Assembly: GCA_029168955.1 (NCBI GenBank)
Contig: JAPDOI010000039.1
Location: 2,108,001-2,172,000, forward strand
Direction: 5' to 3'
Source: Aplectana chamaeleonis
Taxonomy: Eukaryota > Nematoda > Chromadorea > Rhabditida > Cosmocercidae
DNA length: 64,000 nucleotides
The notes below the pieces were generated by a model. It was not told where the DNA came from. It saw only the letters and a program-made list of their open reading frames with translations, and ran no database searches. The position numbers and the translations under genes were made by a program. Positions 32,317-42,486 of the stretch are shown here, in pieces (position 1 is the first letter of the stretch; every line of letters starts with the position of its first letter).

Positions 32317-32981
32317 GAACGTTTCTGCGTAGTTTGAGAGGTCATAACTTTGGAAAGCGGGGACCAGTTGGGATGAAAAGTTGCACACATATGTAATTTC
32401 TTGCAGCGCATCGAATGGTGTACAGCTCATACCTCTGGTGACGGTATGAATAGGTGATCTCACAATTCTGTGGGGATTTTGACTGAATTGATGGGATATG
32501 AATTTTGGTTTCTCCCATTTTCAAGTTCCCATTTTTCGGTCCTTTTCCGGGTCACGTTCTCGGCTCAAACGGGACCAATCAGCCTGTGCTTGGCCAATAA
32601 CCTTTTTTTTCTTCCAACAAAGAGCTAGAGCAGCCCAATCCGAAGAACTCCATTTTTTCCCACTTTCCGATGTGCCAAAACGACATTTTGTCGCCTTTTC
32701 GATGCCATGGCAGACACAATTATCGTCCTTCTCTCGGGTGCAAAACGTCCGAGACCACAATCACGCTTAGAATAGACTTCTTTAAAACGGAAATACCGGT
32801 TTGGACGTGTTCCCAGCCTAGCTGATCCCCCCGGTGATTTCGGCTGAAAACGACCGAAATCACTGACGTCCCGTTCTCGGCTTAAACGGGACCACTCGAC
32901 CCAAGACTCAGCCCCTCTTACAAATATGCGCTTGCGAAAATATGGATTTTTACAAAGTCGTCCTCATTTCAGCTCCTTTAG

Positions 32982-33429
32982 AGGCAGTGTTCACGATGAT
33001 TTTCACTTCCGGTATCTCCACGGCTAACGGAAGGTCTGGTGCCCTATATAGCAAGGCTTGCTTGAAAAGGACACGAAAGACACGTTTTTGAGCCAAAATA
33101 GGCCCTCCCTTGTTTACGTTGATTTTTGAGCGTGGAGGAATTGACCGCTAGAAGAATGATACCTATCAGTGCAATGAAACGATCAGCTCACTTATCAGCA
33201 CTTCCTTGACTTGATCATTCGTGTAATCTGAGTCTTCATTTGTTCATTCCGAGGGGGCGGATCTGCGGCACGAGGCGTGTTTGGAGCATCAAAACGCTTG
33301 TTTTCTGCCGTTATTTTGCCGCTCATGGCTCGTTTTCCACCGTTCTTTAGACACTGGGAGCCTAGGATCTTTATCGCCTGTCATTTCACTGTGGAAAGTC
33401 AACGAGGATGATCATCGTGAACGCTGCCT
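32982..33429. mobile_element. TTAA MITE, AGGCAGTGTTCACGAT subfamily (copy P2)
   Basis: The termini AGGCAGTGTTCACGATGA and its complement are flanked by TTAG (32978-32981) and TTAA (33430-33433). The interior is nearly identical to 57943-58390, including GGTCTGGTGCCCTATATAGC and TGATCATTCGTGTAATCTGA, but differs from the P1 interior. Confidence 0.75.
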
Positions 33430-33433
33430 TTAA

Positions 33434-34389
33434 CATTTCAGCTTCCTTAACAGGAATTGTGTCGTTTAGGGCTCCTGACATTGACCTATCCATTTCTGAT
33501 TTTTTTAACTAAAACCGCATCAATCCCAAACTTGTTTTTTTCCATTTAGGGACACGGCACGGCAAACCGCGTAGACAAACAGGTGCTCTCTACATTGAAA
33601 ATTTCAGATTCCTGTGAGGGCTGTCTGACAGTGATTTTTATCTCATGGGAACACTTTTGGGGCCATCTTGTGCACAGTTTCAGTCTCAGATTGTTTCGAC
33701 TACTCAATCTTGACGTTTTTTTTGTGGCGGCTTCATTCAACTCTCAGGCAACAATATTTCGGCGGCCTCGGAGCTTGGGAAGCTCCGCATTTTGGGATTT
33801 TTATGTATTAATGTTTTCTTCCACAACATTTCGGCGAAATCCGACAAGCAGCGAAAACCTCAGAAGCAGTAACGTCGCGAACAAACGTCCGAGGTAAAGT
33901 CTGACATGGAGCCTTAGTGTGGAACCCTGTTCAGGGCGCTTCCACGCCGGTCCCAGAAGATCTTCGAGAAAACATGCGCAGTTCCTTGCAATATTCTGGA
34001 AAATCGTGTTCACTTTTTCCACAGCACTCCCGGGACAAATTTTCAACCTCTCAAAGACGCTCCACGAACGTTGGATGTTCGTAAACTCTCCCGTATGGCC
34101 GGGATCATACTTCCGGCCACGAGCGACGCGACGCAATATTTACCATGAATATTGACCGGAAATCGATGAACCTGTTTTGCACTGTCGCGGGAAGCATAAT
34201 CTCGGCCTATCACAGGATTCTCATCATTACTTCAAGGCGAAATTCTGCTAACAATAGAGTCCAACAATGCCCTGCACGTTCCTCGGCTAAGATCAGCACC
34301 ATGCTGTACCTCATTTCTCAATCAGTTTTCCAGCGAGCACAATGGGCAGCCTCCTTGCGTCGCGACAACGCACGTTCTCTCTTGTACTC
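33434..34389. other. No gene recognised
   Basis: Only short frames. Two opposing frames of about 105-110 codons overlap at 33583-34136, and neither resembles a known family. Confidence 0.4.
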
Positions 34390-34600
34390 GCTCTCAGGTG
34401 TTACTGGGCAGACGCTCCCCTACGCTTCTCGTTCGCCGAGATTTCCACTACGGCGTGGCGGCCATTCTCGTTTTCGCATAGACAGGGGCAGAGACGCAGA
34501 GCTGCAACGCAGAGAAGAAGAGCAGCGAGCCACCCGGCTGTACTCAGGCAAACTCAAATGTCGACAGCAGGTTTCTGAGGTGTCGTCACAGAGCACATCA
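34390..34600. repeat. Dispersed segment with conserved peptide-level similarity
   Basis: The plus-strand frame includes RSPRFPLRRGGHSRF and YSGKLKCRQQV. The inverted segment near 52385-52560 translates to RSPRLPARCGGHSRL, and the inverted segment near 50905-50950 to YSGKLRCRQQV. It is a repeated sequence of unknown origin, perhaps a decayed transposon ORF. Confidence 0.5.
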
Positions 34601-35162
34601 GCCGAGGACACCAAAAAGTTGGTGATTTCGGCGCGAGAGAACCTGGTATCACGCCGAAAAGTCCAGCTGTAGACTTCCTAGCGCCGGATTAAGAGATGGC
34701 GGCATGGCTTGACTAAAGCCCCGAAAGGTTCAGCTGACGACCTGCTACCGCCGGATTTATGGATTTTGCTGTAGACATCCTATCGTCGGACTTTTATTAA
34801 CAGGGTGGCTAACTTCAAAATTCGGAGCAGTTATACGAGCTGAACCTTCGCAGGATACCAAAACTATTGCTGCATTATTACTATACCCAGCTGTTATTAT
34901 AGCAGTCCCTATGCTCGACGGCCATTAGACATGGGCATTTCGGTTTTTTTTTTCTGCCGTATTCGTTATCGAGGTGTAACCCTTACTAACTCAATATTTG
35001 AGCTATTTTGCAACCGGTAGAAGAAAAAATAAAAATAATAATTAATTTACTTTCAAACCGATTCGACTTCTACCGGCCTTTTTTGAAGCTAGGATATAAA
35101 CCAAGAGATTTGGATAAAGTAACCATATATAGAACTTCTGACTATGTGAGGACTTGATTATG

Positions 35163-38100
35163 GTACTTGACTTACTTGACTTAATCGGTTGGCTTTCGCC
35201 TGACGCGGTCATTCCGCATCTTCACCGAGGTGTGCCGTCCTAGTAGTCAGCCGTGTCCATTTTTCACGGTCTTCAGCCACAATCTGAACACATTCCATCC
35301 AGCTGTCACTATTCCATTTCCTGCGAAACGAAACATCGCGCCTGAACTGTCTTTCGATGCCGAGTGACTTTAAATCCTCTTTAACCACATCCGTCCAGAA
35401 CTTTCGCCTACGCCCAGGTGGCCGTTTCCAGACAGGATTTGGAAGCATTTTTAAAGCGTGTTGTACGAGACGATCCGGCGTTCTTCTTAGTATATGCCCG
35501 AGCAGTCGAAGTCGACTTTCCATTGCTGCTTGAGATGGCGTTAGGAGATGCTGGCACCTCCCTCGTGTCAAGCGTTGATGTACTGCGTCGATTTCCTTGT
35601 AAAGGTCTTCGTTATGGCATACGCGCGGCCAGAAATATCCAAGCAAACGCCTAAAAGCTTCCTCTCCGTGCAATCCAACCTTTCCATCTGCGTTTTCGGT
35701 GCTGCCCACGTCTCCGATCCGTACATCATGATAGGGCGAATAGCGGATAGGTAGACGCGCAACTTGACTTCCTTCGCGATGGTGGTAGACCACAAACACT
35801 TGGTTAGAGAATTGAATGCAGACGTAGCTTTCGCACATCGTTGTCGAATATCCGCTGCATAACTACCATCGTTCTTCAGCAAACAGCCCAAATAACAGAA
35901 ATCGTCCACCAGTTCGATACGTTGTCCGTCCACACAAACTCCAGTTGAAGGCCTCTGAGAGACCCACATCTGCTTGCATTTGTCGGGACGAAGACGAAGT
36001 CCATAGGCTGCGGCATACTTCGAAACGAGGTTCACAATCCTTTGCAGTTTTGCGTTGTTTTCAGCGAATAACACAATGTCGTCGGCGTACTCCAGGTCGA
36101 CAAGGGAGCGTCCTGATGGTGTTAGGATCACATCCGCAGGAAACTGTTCTGGCAACTCTACGCATGATGTCATCAACGGCGAAGTTGAAAAGAAAAGGTC
36201 CTGCAACGGCTCCTTGCCTTACTCCTGTTTTCACCTCGAAAGCTGACGTAAATCCGACAGGTGTACGAACTGCTGCTGTTGTTCCTTTGTTCATGTCCTC
36301 GATTAACCGAACATACTTTTCCGGGACTCCATCTGCTCGCAGAGCATTGAGCAATCGATCACGATGAGGAGAGTCGAACGCGGCTTCAAAGTCCAAAAAA
36401 GCAAGCTGTAATGGCTTCGAAAACCGCTGCCACGATTCAATTACTCTTCTCACGACGAACACTTGGTCGATGGTCGATCTTCCAGGTCGAAAACCGGCTT
36501 GCTCATCTCTGGTCGTTCCTTCACGATGTTTGATAAGTCGCTCGAGAATGATACGTTCTAAAACCCTGTACATGACACGAAGTAGAGAGATTCCTCTGTA
36601 GTTCTTAGGATCCGTGACGGATAGCTTCTTGTGAAGAGGTACGATGATCGCATGTCTCCACGAATCGGGTATCCTTTTGCTCATCCATATGGCACGGATG
36701 GTGTTGGTCATTTCACGAATCCCAGACGGAGGAAGAGCTTTCAGCATTTCAGCAGTGATGTTGTCATCTCCACCTGCCTTTCCATTCTTCATTTTCCGGA
36801 CACAATCCAAAACTTCAGACTCAGTCGGCGGTTCCTCACTGACATCGTAATGTGCTCTCTGAACATGCGGGAGCTCAGGTACTGATGGCGCTGGACGATT
36901 CAGTAGTGAACTGAAGTAATCCTTCCATATTGGCAGCGTCGCATCACCAACTGCAACTCCATTGGTAGTGTTCAAGACAGGAGAACATCTCTTCATCTTC
37001 CCGCTATACCGTCGCAGCAACGTGTAGGCTTTCCTCGGATTCTTCTCCTCCCAAGCCTTCTCGAACTCCTTAGCTCTACACGTCCACTCTCGTTCGCGGT
37101 CACTTTGAAGCTGCCGACGCAACTTCCTCCTCAGACGCTTCTCCTCCACGAAGTTTCCTGCAGTTCGGAGAGCACATACTCTGTTGTAGGTAGATGTTGT
37201 TTCTTCTGAGACGTAGGCGACCTTCTTCTTAGGCTGTACAACCGGGAGTGCCTCTTTCGAAGCGTCCTGGATGCATTTGACAAAAGAATCCGCGTCGCAA
37301 AGTTTCTTCTTAGTCCGTACTCCGATGTGAATAGAAACGCGTTGTCGGAAATTCCTTCTGCACTCTTCATCTCTGAGACTTGTCATGTCAATCCTCTGGA
37401 GAGGCTGAGCCCCTCGCTTCCTCTTATGAAACCTCGCAGTGAAGTTCAACAGAACAGGACGGTGATCCGAATCGAATGCGACATCCCACACAGCTCTAGA
37501 TCTTCGAATGTCCGATACTGGAATATTCCTCGTCAGGACATAGTCAAGCTGTAGTTTCAAAGTTGTCATCTTCCGCTTCCGCTGCTCTTCTGGAGATAGC
37601 CGGGTTGGTCCCTGCCACGTAAGCTGATGGCGGCGATGATTCCTCTTGAATGTCGATGGAATAATCAGACAACTGCGTTCACAAAAGTCGACAAGGCGGT
37701 AGCCATTGTCCGATGTTTGCTCCACTGGGTAGAACCATTTACCGAGTACTTCGGATTCCTGATCAAGTCCCATCTTCGCATTTGCGTCAATCCCCACGAC
37801 AACAGCATGTTGACAAGGTATCCTGGCCAGCAACGTATTGAGTTCCTCATAAAACGCATCCTTCGAATTGTCTTCGGCGGTTTCAGTGGGCGCATGAGCA
37901 CTCACTATCCACAGATTGAATCCTCTGTGATCCCGCAGTCGTACGAATGCATTCCGACACGACGTTGAGCCGAACTCCTTGACCATACCATTGAAATCCT
38001 TCCTTACAGCTATTGCACAGCCTCCCACTCTCCTATCGTCAGCGTTGCCGCAGTAGATGGTGTACTCTCCGACGCTGATGACGGGTCTATCCCTGAGGCG

Positions 38101-38455
38101 GGTTTCCTGCAAAGCAGCAAACGGTGCATGGAAATAGCTCAGAAGTCTGGATAGCGCAGTTTTTTGGATATCACTCGACAGCGATCGACAGTTCAGGGTG
38201 GCGAAATTGTGGCTTGTGGCCAAAGACTCCATGACTCCCTAGGTACGGATCCTAAGGTGTTATGGACCAGAGGCCTTAGTGTGCCGGACGGCGACACCTT
38301 TATGCAATGTGCGGGATACTTTCGCGATATAGTTGTGCACGCTATATCGCTCGAACGTTCCCTGTGTACACTCAAACGTCTGCTGGGTTCAGTAGAAGCA
38401 GGGGCACCAACGAGCAGGTACCAACAGACTTGTATACACACCCCCATTATGGTAC
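35163..38455 (-). mobile_element. RTE-type non-LTR retrotransposon (LINE)
   Basis: The single ORF encodes an apurinic-type endonuclease and reverse transcriptase without a gag-like ORF upstream, as in RTE elements. Just past the stop codon, on the minus strand, lies a short simple repeat (TAAGTCAAGTAAGTCAAGTA, 35165-35184), the expected RTE-like tail instead of poly(A). The 5' limit is uncertain: the stretch from 38233 to about 38455 looks like 5' leader, but I cannot fix the boundary. The copy is probably near full length and dead because of two frameshifts. Confidence 0.8.
35209..38232 (-). pseudogene. RTE endonuclease/reverse transcriptase, two frameshifts
   Basis: The first frame (38232 down to 36061) starts at a methionine and contains the endonuclease: LQETRL with the conserved E43, GIDAN at 147-151, LDYVL at 229-233, SDHRP at 255-259. 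The reverse-transcriptase start follows: PKNYRGISLL about 542-551, EQAGFRPGRSTIDQV about 577-591, motif A FLDFEAAFD at 612-620 and GVRQGAVAGP at 670-679. Near 36150 the frame shifts; the second frame holds LEYADDIVLF, the catalytic motif C, and continues to about 35655, where a second shift leads into the C-terminal part (RRLLGYFWPRV ... TRTAHLGEDAE, stop at 35209). EN, RT and the C-terminal tail are all present, so the breaks look recent. It acts in retrotransposition of its own RNA, and this copy should be inactive. Confidence 0.85.
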
Positions 38456-40246
38456 TAAAACGGGTAAGTCCAATTTCTCCAATGGGACGAAATTCCCGAT
38501 TGTGGTTATTCCTTTTCAGAAACCCTCGAAAACTGTTAAAATCGAATTTCTGAAAAATGGTTGATATATGACAAAATGAATTTAGGCAGAAGGAGAAATC
38601 ATTGTGCAGAATTATCACATTAGAAGTTAATTGGGTTGAAGACGTTGGATGATGAAGATATAATGGAAATTGTACTTTTCAAACATTTCAAGAAATGCGA
38701 AATTAGCTCAATTGAGACAAACTTCCTCTAACTCGATTTGGTACTAGGATTCAGTCCTCACATAATTCAAATGTTCTAGGATCTTGAACAGAGTGAATGG
38801 GTTGAAAAAAGAGAACGATGTGTATTCAAATATTTTCGGTCCCTTGAACCTCCCCTGACAATTCGATGTGAAATATGAAAGTAGGGATTTAGGGTAGCGC
38901 TATTAGATAGAGAAAGTGTTGCGCCTACAAAAGGCATACCATATTAGCTGAAAAGATACATTTAGACTGTAAAACAGTTAAATTCTTGTGGTTTTGGCGC
39001 GGAAAGGTGCGGAGCAGAGGTTAGAGACAGCGAGCGAGCAGAGATCCGACGGAGGCAGCAGCATCGCGCGCGCTGCATGCGCCCCGAGTGATCAGAATTT
39101 CAAATATTACAGAGGATAAGCAGGAGGGAAAACCCGCTGATCTGTGCGTAAGGTCTCCTTCATAGTCCTCGCTGCAAGCGCGGAATACGCGTGACGTTCG
39201 GAACGAGCGGTGGACTATCAAACTTTTTACCGCGCAGGACGGACGCGAAGCAACTATGAAATCCCCAGCAGCACCGAAATGACTGTGCGGAGCAAAGCTG
39301 GGCAAAACTTGTGACATGCACGAAAATACTAGGCTTGCATTTGCGCACACGGTAGCGTAGGATAATGGTAGAATTGTTTATGATGCAGCAGACTTGAACT
39401 GAGCATCAAGTAATGATGCAAATAGAAACACCGCAATGGCGATTCGGGCGGCTCCGCCATGGAGGTGCTGGGGCGGCATGCAGGAACGCGCTGGGACGGG
39501 GTTTGGAAATCCCGTGCGTTAGGCGGCGTTCAGAGTTCATTCGTCACGCGACGTTACAATTAGCCTACGTATCGATCAAGCGACGTCGCGTCGCGTCTTT
39601 GCTAGGTGTTCACAGTGAAGTGGCGCAATACATCAGATTTTATGCGCAAGTGACGATCGCTCCGCGTCGATCGCGTCGCGCTGCAATGGTCGTCTTGAGA
39701 AGACAAGCTGGTTGCTGGTTTTCTTCAGGGTTTTTCTTTCATTAGCACATTCAAATCTCACAATGAAAACATTAAATTAGGACCGCTTGCACTGAAACAA
39801 ACACTAAAGAACTGCTGCTATTTTCAGAGAAAAATTGCTGTTGCCGGTTTACGCGAGATTGCGTAGGCACGCGATTGCGCGTAATCGCCCAGCCTTCGCG
39901 CAGTGTCCACACCTAAACACCTGCGCGATTTTCTCGTCGCACTGACATATACCATCGCGTCGCTCCGGAAAACTCTGTACGCCATCTGCAACACTCCGCG
40001 CTGGACGCTCGCTCTCGCTCTTGGCTCCTCGTAAGGGTCTCCGCGCTCGCCGTTCACTTTCGCACTCGCGCGCGGCGTGATGCATGCCGCCTCTGGATGG
40101 GCGACAAGCACGTCGCGCACGTCCCGCGCGGTAAAAAAGTTTTATATCCCACCGCGCGCTTGCGGCCAGGACTACGAAAGATGTTCAAGCAGCGTGCCAC
40201 CGCACTTCTGACCCAGACTAAGGACGCGTGAGTGATATAAATCCAT
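38456..40246. other. No gene recognised
   Basis: AT-rich to about 39000, then GC-rich with dense CGTCGCG and GCGCG motifs (39540-40140) that give long opposing frames without recognisable protein similarity. No inverted-repeat element clearly bounded. Confidence 0.4.
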
Positions 40247-40757
40247 ATTCTGTAAAAAAGGGGTCTTCCAAGCAAAGGTGGTTTAGTTCGCGCTACAAAT
40301 ATTTCAACAAAAAGGGAACAATAGGAAAGTGGAATGAGGAGAGTCTACAAAAAATGAGCAATATCATCTAAAAACTCTTTTCTTTGTCGAAACTTCTAAA
40401 CAGCGAAAACAAACCGTTGCGGTTCTCTATGAGGAAGCGCTTTTGTCTCCATAAAGGACTTTGATTATGTGAGTGCCGATAAAATATGTATATATGCATG
40501 TGTACCTAATAACTATCATTAAAATAGGAGATGATGTCAAATTGTTTCAGGAAACCATTCAATTCTTCCTCGTTAAGTACCACAACGGTTTGTTTTCGCT
40601 GTTTAGAAGTTTCGACAAAGAAAAGAGTTTTTAGATGATATCGCTCATTTTTTGTAGACTCTCCTCATTCCACTTTCCTATTGTTCCCTTTTTGTTGAAA
40701 TATTTGTAGCGCGAACCAAACCACCTTTGCTTGGAAGACCCCTTTCTTACAGAATTG
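40247..40757. mobile_element. Foldback element with ~180-bp arms
   Basis: The arm 40247-40428 (ATTCTGTAAAAAAGGGGTCT ... AAACAAACCGTTGCGG) pairs almost perfectly with 40577-40757. The loop is about 150 bp. Arms look more than 95% identical, suggesting recent origin or conversion. No target duplication identified. Confidence 0.75.
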
Positions 40758-40888
40758 TTCACTTTTTCTTGATATTACGCAGTATTATCATATGCAAGCA
40801 TTTCGAACGAAGACCTCTTCATCTCCGCGCTGGATCAGTCCTCTTTCTGTGGTCAAAAGAATCATTGACCCAAACTGTTATGAAACTA

Positions 40889-41440
40889 TGTCAGAAAAAT
40901 CACCCGATGTGGCTGACAAGACCGATGTTCACATGATATTAGCTAAGAAATGAATGATATCCTTGATATCGTTCCACATATTTCATTCATATTGATCGCG
41001 TCAGCCACAGCTGGCTGCACCGCGTGTTTTTTGCAACCTCCATGTTTTTCATACGTATCGAACGGGTCGGATAAGAACGTAAAGGCCAACCGAACATTGC
41101 TCGACACGAAGCGGTAGCGTCACGGCTCTTGTAAAGAAAACTTATGATAGCAATTTGATAAAGGGTAGGGTATAAAAGAAGTGGAGAGCGGTGTGTCTTC
41201 ATTCACATACCGTCCTTCTCCAGGGGGCAGCAGTTCAGGATCTTCCTAGAGTAGATATGTAGTAGGAAAACAGCACCACCGGTAGTCAAGATATAACAAA
41301 GCAGGAGTACAAATTTAGAAAATTCTAGAGCCGCGACGCAACCGCGTCGTGTCGAATAATGTTCGGTTGACCTTTACGTTCTTATACGGGTCGGCCACGG
41401 TGATTTTCTAAGCCAACTCTGACAGGGGCCTTAGGCCCCG
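40889..41440. repeat. Dispersed repeat interrupted by a MITE
   Basis: Aligns with 6095-6345 apart from the 41071-41386 insertion. Shared phrases are GATGTGGCTGACA, CGCGTCAGCCACA, TTTTCATACGTATCGA and TCGGCCACGG. Confidence 0.6.
41071..41386. mobile_element. MITE with 8-bp target duplication carrying the TATA/stem-loop core
   Basis: Inverted termini of about 44 bp begin ATAAGAACGTAAAGGCCAAC, with GACACGACGC-like inner ends. CGGGTCGG flanks at 41063-41070 and 41387-41394, and the paralogue at 6283-6296 lacks the insert. The interior carries GGGTATAAAAGAAGTGG (41168-41184), the CGGTGTGT...ACATACCG stem-loop and CAGCACCACCGG, the same core as module A. An 8-bp duplication suits a hAT-type enzyme. 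Confidence 0.8.
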
Positions 41441-42056
41441 GTTATAGTTGGTCGCTCAGATGTATCCAGCCCGCTCGATAATCATGAAAGCCTACTGGCC
41501 AACAGCCGGATGCAGACTCTGCTCGCAGTTCTTCGCTTTGGAATGAGACTAACTCAAAACCTGCACAGTCAGAAACTACCTTCCATTCCATCTGGGCACT
41601 TTCACATCAGTGGAGCGGAGCGGTTTTCCATACTCATTATTTCGTTTCCGCCGCCCCATTCCTTCGCAGAACAGCCGCCTCGATTCCATGAATTTGATAT
41701 GAAAATGCTCTGCTGAGAGATAATTCGAGTAGAGATAATTCTAGCAATTTGTTTTCGAATTCAGATGCTGATAAGCAAGTACCATTTATTGCAGAAAAAA
41801 TCAGTAGGCTGGTGAAGAAGAATGAGGGAGCACTCAAAATTGTGGTGAGCGCGAAGCGCTCACCAGGATTTGGCTTTGATCTCTTCCCGCGCGGATGCCC
41901 TACAATGAGATCACCTATTCATACCGTCAACAGAGGTATGAGCTGTACACTATTCGACGCGCTGCAAGAAATTACATATGTGTGCAACTTTTCATCCCAA
42001 CTGGTCCCCGCTTTCTAAAGTTATGACCTCTCAAAGTACGCAAAAACGTTCTCCAC

Positions 42057-42108
42057 CACCGCCTCCGCCTCCGCCTCCGCCTCCGCCTCCGCCTCCGCCT
42101 CCACCTCC
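42057..42108. repeat. (CCGCCT)n microsatellite, short allele-like copy
   Basis: About eight hexamers between modules C and B, at the same position as the tracts at 20488 and 31283. Confidence 0.9.
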
Positions 42109-42486
42109 GTCCGTCGAAAACCATTTTTTTGGAAGGCGTGGACCAAATCGCTCGAAAATTTGTGACTAGAGGTAATCGGCCACGGGAATGACGAAAATAA
42201 TTGTCAGAACTCACCATAATGACTTCTGGGCCCCTAACGGGCGTTTGAAACTCGGAAACCGGCCTCTCAAGAATAGTTTATGAAAATGGTGGGTTTTTCG
42301 TTATCAGTCATTGTTTTCTTAGACTCCATATAAACACCTTGCTCTCCAGGGTGGTGTACTTTGAACGTCCGGCTCGGAAGAGGACGCTGTGCGGCTTGAT
42401 GTACTTGACCGCGGCGCGTATTCGTTCAAAGCGCACCATCGATAAGAAGGCGTCGCAGGATGTGCTGAAGTGTCGGTTGACTATGT

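Larger units (their letters stand above)
31510..32462. repeat. Two extra tandem copies of the B-end/microsatellite/C/hairpin segment
   Basis: Directly after the hairpin at 31487-31509 the sequence restarts at TTGAGAGGCCGG and runs through a (GGCGGT)n tract and module C to a second hairpin (31973-31995), then repeats once more until 32462. The period is about 486 bp. The third unit keeps the GGTGACGGTATGAATAGGTG segment and stops before its hairpin. Confidence 0.8.

Noticed and set aside
20402..32396. Poly-Pro, poly-Gly, Trp-Arg and Glu-Ala frames over the hexamer tracts, and Tyr-Ile frames at 55873-56272.
   Set aside because: Simple-sequence artefacts without start context or flanking coding sequence.
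34145..34672. 175-codon frame as a host gene.
   Set aside because: Its recognisable part is a dispersed repeat found inverted elsewhere in the window, so it is listed as a repeat.
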